NCBI GenBank assembly: GCA_903845465.1
Contig: CAIMXQ010000071.1
Location: forward strand, 1-15,979
DNA: 15,979 bases
Direction of reading: 5' to 3'
DNA from: an uncultured Actinomycetes bacterium
GTDB taxonomy: Bacteria > Actinomycetota > Actinomycetes > Nanopelagicales > Nanopelagicaceae
This document shows positions 13,210 through 15,979 of this stretch, in pieces. The notes below the pieces were generated by a model. That model saw only the letters and a program-made list of their open reading frames with translations. It did not search any database and had not been told where the DNA came from. The position numbers and the translations under genes are program-made. Every line of letters begins with the position of its first letter. Position 1 is the stretch's first letter.

Positions 13210-13898
13210 GCAAGTTCAACGCGCTTAGCGAGGTAAGTACAGGTATTACATTCTGCGCCAGGCAGAGGCATTCCACCTTCAATTGTTGTGATTAACTCTT
13301 CAAGGAGCGTTAAGAAAGTTTCCTTATCGCGCTCGACGGCGACATAACGCTGGTTTACTCCAAAACCGTGGGTGTTAGATGCAAGTTCGCTTGGCGCTGT
13401 TTGCGTAACTCCTGCTAATTTCCAAATCAGAAGCCCCATGGAGGAAACAGAGAACGGCTTACCCTTATCGGGGTTTTCAAGGGCATAGGCATACGCCTCA
13501 AGTTGTGGGGCATAGAAAGGGCCGTTATCGCGCTCAGAGTCAGAGACTTTGCAGTCGACAATTCCTACGGTTCCATCTTCGTAATGTCCGAGCAGATCAT
13601 AGATTCCAAGAATCTTCCACCGTGTTTCAAATCCATTAAAAGAGATAGGCGCGCTCTTTACCCATTGACCCCATTGCTTCACTACTCCAGGTTTGAGCGA
13701 TGGATCGAGAGATTGCATTGGTGCGCGACGGAAATGCTCTTCTTGTGAATCAGCCAGAGGCTTGACCAATGGAAATTCCTTCTTCATATCAAATTTAAAC
13801 CAATACTTAAGCCAGAGACATCTCTTGCATGTAGAGAGCCCGAAAGTAAGATCCGATGGCGCAATAGTGTCGCGTGCTGGAACTTCAGGTTTGTGCAT
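13200..13898 (-). CDS. PD-(D/E)XK nuclease-like protein with four cysteines (RecB/Cas4-like fold)
   Basis: Predicted member of the PD-(D/E)XK nuclease superfamily, 232 residues. The catalytic core is readable: D101 in ILGIYDLLG, the D-X-K motif D115-C116-K117 in GIVDCKVSD, and the Q-motif Q132 in PQLEAYAYAL. H55 in EEHFRR may be the extra histidine seen in RecB/Cas4-type enzymes. C24 and C27 (CKRC) near the N-terminus and C217 and C220 (CNTC) near the C-terminus bracket the core and could bind an iron-sulfur cluster or zinc that ties the ends together, as in AddB and Cas4. No helicase, Cas or repair partner is adjacent. It follows the LysE gene by 14 bp, with a weak GAGAGA before the ATG. Its role is probably housekeeping DNA repair, but this is not established. 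Confidence 0.78.
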   Translation of the reverse strand: MHKPEVPARDTIAPSDLTFGLSTCKRCLWLKYWFKFDMKKEFPLVKPLADSQEEHFRRAPMQSLDPSLKPGVVKQWGQWVKSAPISFNGFETRWKILGIYDLLGHYEDGTVGIVDCKVSDSERDNGPFYAPQLEAYAYALENPDKGKPFSVSSMGLLIWKLAGVTQTAPSELASNTHGFGVNQRYVAVERDKETFLTLLEELITTIEGGMPLPGAECNTCTYLAKRVELAID

Positions 13899-13912
13899 GG
13901 TGCATTCTCTCG

Positions 13913-14566
13913 TTATCCGGTTATTACCGCTGAAATAAGAACTGCGACACCAAGAAGAATCATGATCGTTCCACCAGTGCCGCGAAGTCGTTCTAGACGA
14001 CGATTGTCAGTTGCAAGCCATGCTCTGGCAGTTCCGGCAAGTAGACCCCATGAACCATCAGAGATAAATGCAAGAACGCAGAAGACAAGGCCTAAGAAGA
14101 TGAGCTGAACGGTTACATGGCCACCTTTAATATCGACAAATTGCGGAAGGACGGCTGCAAAGAAGACAATCGCCTTGGGATTTAATACTCCAACCCAAAA
14201 TCCATCACGAATTGATTGACGAGTAGTGGGTGCAATGGGACCTTGATTAGTCATATCGGCGGCATGCACTGCGCGTTTACGGACTGCATCGAGGCCGAGA
14301 TACATCAGATAGAGACCTCCGACCCATTGCACTGCGATGTAGGCGATATGCCACTTTTGTAGAATCGGCCCGACGCCAGTTGCAACCAGCGTCGAGAGAA
14401 CAAAGGAGCCGGTGACATTTCCCGCCACGGTAAGGACTGCGATCTTTCGCCCCCACGCGACGGCGCGAGCGATGACGAAGAGGACGCTAGGACCTGGAGC
14501 GATAATGATGATGATCGCCGCCACGAGGTACTCAGGCAGGCGGGTAGGGATGGCTCCGTTGAACAT
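13913..14566 (-). CDS. LysE/RhtB-family amino-acid exporter
   Basis: Inner-membrane exporter of the LysE/RhtB family, 217 residues with about six hydrophobic helices. The N-terminal IIIIAPGPSVLFV holds the conserved PGP (24-26), followed by GRKIAVLTVAGNVTG (39-53). The second family signature is FWVGVLNPKAIVFFAAVLPQFVD (N129-P130-K131-A132). Substrates in the family are amino acids such as lysine, threonine or homoserine lactone; which one applies here is unknown. It is divergent from padR across 119 bp that contain repeated TATATCG motifs, so PadR may affect it. The ATG has a TAGCGT box 6 nt upstream and no Shine-Dalgarno sequence. The nuclease-like gene follows after 14 bp and is probably co-transcribed. 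Confidence 0.9.
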   Translation of the reverse strand: MFNGAIPTRLPEYLVAAIIIIIAPGPSVLFVIARAVAWGRKIAVLTVAGNVTGSFVLSTLVATGVGPILQKWHIAYIAVQWVGGLYLMYLGLDAVRKRAVHAADMTNQGPIAPTTRQSIRDGFWVGVLNPKAIVFFAAVLPQFVDIKGGHVTVQLIFLGLVFCVLAFISDGSWGLLAGTARAWLATDNRRLERLRGTGGTIMILLGVAVLISAVITG

Positions 14567-14572
14567 AGGGCA

Positions 14573-14578
14573 ACGCTA
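14573..14578 (-). promoter_or_regulatory. Candidate leaderless -10 box for lysE
   Basis: Minus-strand TAGCGT, followed by 6 nt (TGCCCT) and the ATG at 14566. The same hexamer precedes fadD. No good -35 box was found. Confidence 0.45.
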
Positions 14579-14611
14579 ACCGCTGGGCGCGTCGATTTGC
14601 CACAGCCGAGC

Positions 14612-14653
14612 TATATCGGCTTAACTATGCACTCGATATATCGAATAGATATA
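14612..14653. promoter_or_regulatory. TATATCG repeat cluster, candidate PadR operator/promoter region
   Basis: The 119-bp gap between lysE and padR holds TATATCG at 14612-14618, its inverted copy CGATATA at 14634-14640, a 12-bp palindrome TCGATATATCGA at 14633-14644, and a further GATATA at 14648-14653. PadR regulators commonly bind AT-rich dyads near their own promoter. The cluster overlaps the likely padR promoter, where TTAACT at 14621 lies upstream of AT-rich -10 candidates near 14646-14655. It could also serve lysE in the other direction. Confidence 0.45.
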
Positions 14654-14672
14654 ACCGTTCGGAATAGCCAGT

Positions 14673-14680
14673 AAGGGAGG
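14673..14680 (+). promoter_or_regulatory. Strong ribosome binding site of padR
   Basis: AAGGGAGG ends 5 nt before the ATG at 14686. It is the best Shine-Dalgarno sequence in the window and fixes the start. It shows that this transcript has a leader, unlike most neighbours. Confidence 0.75.
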
Positions 14681-14685
14681 TCTCA

Positions 14686-15222
14686 ATGCGCTCTCGCGCC
14701 GATTCACTTGAGTTCGCTCTCCTTGGGCTGCTCTCACAGAGCCCGCTTCATGGGTACGAGCTTCGCAAGCGCATGATCGCCATCTTCGGCCCATTCCGCG
14801 CGCTCTCATTCTCAGTTCTCTATCCGCAACTTCGCCGCATGGTCATTGCTGGATTTATTGAATCAAAAGAGGTCGATGTGACATCCCGTCGAACCCGAAT
14901 CGTTTATTCAATCACCACAAAAGGCGCCAAGCGTTTTGAACAATTAACCGAGACGGTGACGCCAGAGTCTTGGTCTGACGAAGGCTTCGAAGTCCACTTC
15001 GCACTCTTTAGCCCAACGCCTAAGAAGAACCGCGTGAGAATTCTTGAAGGGCGCTTGCGCCGTCTTCAAGAGAAGGCCGAACTACTGCGTACGGACCTTG
15101 AAGGATCGACAGCAGGGCTCGATAAATATCTTGAGGAGTGGCGCCGCTACTCACTCGATTCGCTTCAGCGAGAAATCGCTTGGCTTGAAAGCATGATCAA
15201 AACCGAAGGGAAGACAAAGTGA
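14686..15222 (+). CDS. PadR-family transcriptional regulator
   Basis: Winged-helix DNA-binding regulator, 178 residues. The PadR domain spans about 8-90: LEFALLGLLSQSPLHGYELRKRM (helices 1-2), SFSVLYPQLRRMVIAGFIES (the recognition-helix region) and RIVYSITTKGAKRFEQL (the wing). A C-terminal region at about 115-175 is rich in Arg, Glu and Leu (RILEGRLRRLQEKAELLRTDL and onward) and forms the helical dimerisation part typical of the longer PadR class. The start follows a strong Shine-Dalgarno sequence. Its TGA overlaps the ino1 GTG by 4 bp (GTGA), so the two are one operon. In M. tuberculosis the PadR-like gene Rv0047c also precedes ino1 (Rv0046c), from memory, which makes control of inositol synthesis its most likely job. 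It probably binds the TATATCG dyads upstream. Confidence 0.92.
   Translation: MRSRADSLEFALLGLLSQSPLHGYELRKRMIAIFGPFRALSFSVLYPQLRRMVIAGFIESKEVDVTSRRTRIVYSITTKGAKRFEQLTETVTPESWSDEGFEVHFALFSPTPKKNRVRILEGRLRRLQEKAELLRTDLEGSTAGLDKYLEEWRRYSLDSLQREIAWLESMIKTEGKTK
15205..15210 (+). promoter_or_regulatory. Ribosome binding site of ino1 inside padR
   Basis: GAAGGG lies 8 nt before the GTG at 15219, within the padR coding sequence. It supports the GTG start that overlaps the padR stop codon. Confidence 0.55.
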
Positions 15223-15979
15223 ATATCACTACTGGAAAAGGCGACATTCGTGTTGCAATCGTTGGAGTAGGAAACTGCGCTAACTCGTTAGTACAAGGCG
15301 TGACCTATTACAAGGATGCAGCGCGAGATCAGGAGATTCCAGGTCTTATGCACGCCGTTGTTGGTGGTTACCACATCAGCAGCGTTAAGTTTGTTGCAGC
15401 CTTCGATGTTGATGCTAAGAAGGTCGGTTTAGATCTTGCAGAGGCAATCTGGGCATCAGAGAACAACACAATAAAGTTCTCAGAAGTTGCAAAGACAGGT
15501 GTAACTGTTCAACGCGGCACAACTCTGGATGGTCTCGGTAAGTACTACAAAGAGACCATTACCGAATCAACTGCTGCACCAGTCGACATGGTTGCAGTCC
15601 TCAAGGAAGAGAAAGTAGATGTTCTTATCTGCTACCTACCTGTAGGTTCAGAAGAGGCAGCCAAGTTCTATGCAACGTGTGCAATCGAAGCGGGATGCGC
15701 ATTTGTAAATGCTCTTCCAGTCTTTATCGCATCTGACCCAGTGTGGGCTAAGAAGTTTGAAGATGCTGGCCTTCCTATCGTTGGTGACGACATCAAGAGC
15801 CAGGTCGGTGCAACAATTACTCACCGCATCATGGCGAAGTTGTTCCAAGATCGTGGCGTACACCTAGACCGTACCTACCAGCTCAATGTTGGTGGAAATA
15901 TGGACTTCAAGAACATGTTGGAACGCGATCGCCTCGAGTCAAAGAAGATTTCCAAAACTCAATCCGTAACTTCACAGCT
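15219..15979 (+). CDS. ino1: myo-Inositol-1-phosphate synthase, first 253 residues, cut by window edge
   Basis: Converts glucose 6-phosphate to 1L-myo-inositol 1-phosphate with NAD, the first step towards phosphatidylinositol, PIMs and mycothiol. Translation from the GTG at 15219 stays open to the edge. It starts with the NAD-binding RVAIVGVGNCANSLVQG (about 9-25), then YYKDA, VAAFDVDAKKVGLDL, ASENNTIKF, GKYYKETI, VDVLICYLPVGSEEA, FVNALPVFIASDP, GDDIKSQVGATITHR and LDRTYQLNVGGNMDFKNMLERDRLESKKIS. GDDIKSQVGAT and NVGGNMDF are hallmark active-site segments. This is the actinobacterial type, which is about 360 residues long, so roughly two thirds are present. The GTGA overlap couples it to padR. 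Together with glk (supply of glucose 6-phosphate), plsC and pimB it completes a visible inositol-lipid theme. Confidence 0.95.
   Translation, partial: MNITTGKGDIRVAIVGVGNCANSLVQGVTYYKDAARDQEIPGLMHAVVGGYHISSVKFVAAFDVDAKKVGLDLAEAIWASENNTIKFSEVAKTGVTVQRGTTLDGLGKYYKETITESTAAPVDMVAVLKEEKVDVLICYLPVGSEEAAKFYATCAIEAGCAFVNALPVFIASDPVWAKKFEDAGLPIVGDDIKSQVGATITHRIMAKLFQDRGVHLDRTYQLNVGGNMDFKNMLERDRLESKKISKTQSVTSQ

Noticed and set aside
13200..13898. A CRISPR-Cas locus suggested by the Cas4-like fold
   Set aside because: No repeat-spacer array and no other cas gene were seen in the window, so the protein is better described as a general PD-(D/E)XK nuclease relative.

Overview
The window reads as a compact stretch of chromosome from a streamlined, moderate-GC actinobacterium. 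The case rests on gene content and order: a DUF3000 gene followed by an actinobacterial HRDC-type RNase D; a block of NlpC/P60 hydrolase, PimB-type mannosyltransferase, FadD15-like acyl-CoA ligase, SRPBCC protein and PlsC-like acyltransferase, which from memory resembles the Rv2190c-Rv2182c region of Mycobacterium tuberculosis; and a PadR gene overlapping myo-inositol-1-phosphate synthase, as in Rv0047c/Rv0046c. The balanced base composition, very short intergenic gaps, overlapping convergent gene ends and many leaderless-looking starts suggest a small-genome freshwater lineage such as Nanopelagicales (acI). That placement is inference only. No RNA gene, CRISPR array, insertion sequence, integrase or phage gene was seen.

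Layout. Positions 1-3095, minus strand: DUF3000, RNase D, an FTR1-type iron permease and the start of a thiolase that runs off the left edge. Positions 3164-4498: an EamA transporter convergent with a short RibD-C/DHFR-like reductase. Positions 4590-6757, plus strand: a secreted NlpC/P60 peptidoglycan hydrolase overlapping a PimB-like GT4 mannosyltransferase by 1 nt. Positions 6746-9729, minus strand: an acyl-CoA ligase, then a short sensorless HisKA_3 kinase and a NarL/LuxR response regulator. Positions 9815-11194, plus strand: SRPBCC protein and ROK glucokinase with no gap. Positions 11191-12455, minus strand: a small acidic protein and a Gfo/Idh/MocA oxidoreductase. Position 12501 on: a PlsC-like acyltransferase, convergent with a four-cysteine PD-(D/E)XK protein and a LysE/RhtB exporter (13200-14566). 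Position 14686 to the right edge: PadR regulator and ino1.

Functional links. Inositol phosphate synthase (ino1), the acyltransferase (plsC) and PimB all feed phosphatidylinositol and phosphatidylinositol-mannoside envelope lipids. FadD supplies activated fatty acids, and the NlpC/P60 enzyme remodels peptidoglycan. The kinase/regulator pair sits inside this envelope block and could respond to the state of lipid metabolism; this is inference.

Regulation. Nine gene starts have a TANNNT hexamer 6 or 7 nt upstream of the start codon, the spacing expected of leaderless transcripts. Only padR, ino1 and the thiolase show clear Shine-Dalgarno sequences. Inverted repeats that look like operators lie before the iron permease, between fadD and the SRPBCC gene, and between lysE and padR. 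I found no convincing wholly new system. The points most worth a second look are the leaderless promoter pattern, the iron-permease operator and the embedded sensorless two-component system. There is no gene-free stretch over 300 bases; the longest gap is the 119 bp lysE-padR region.
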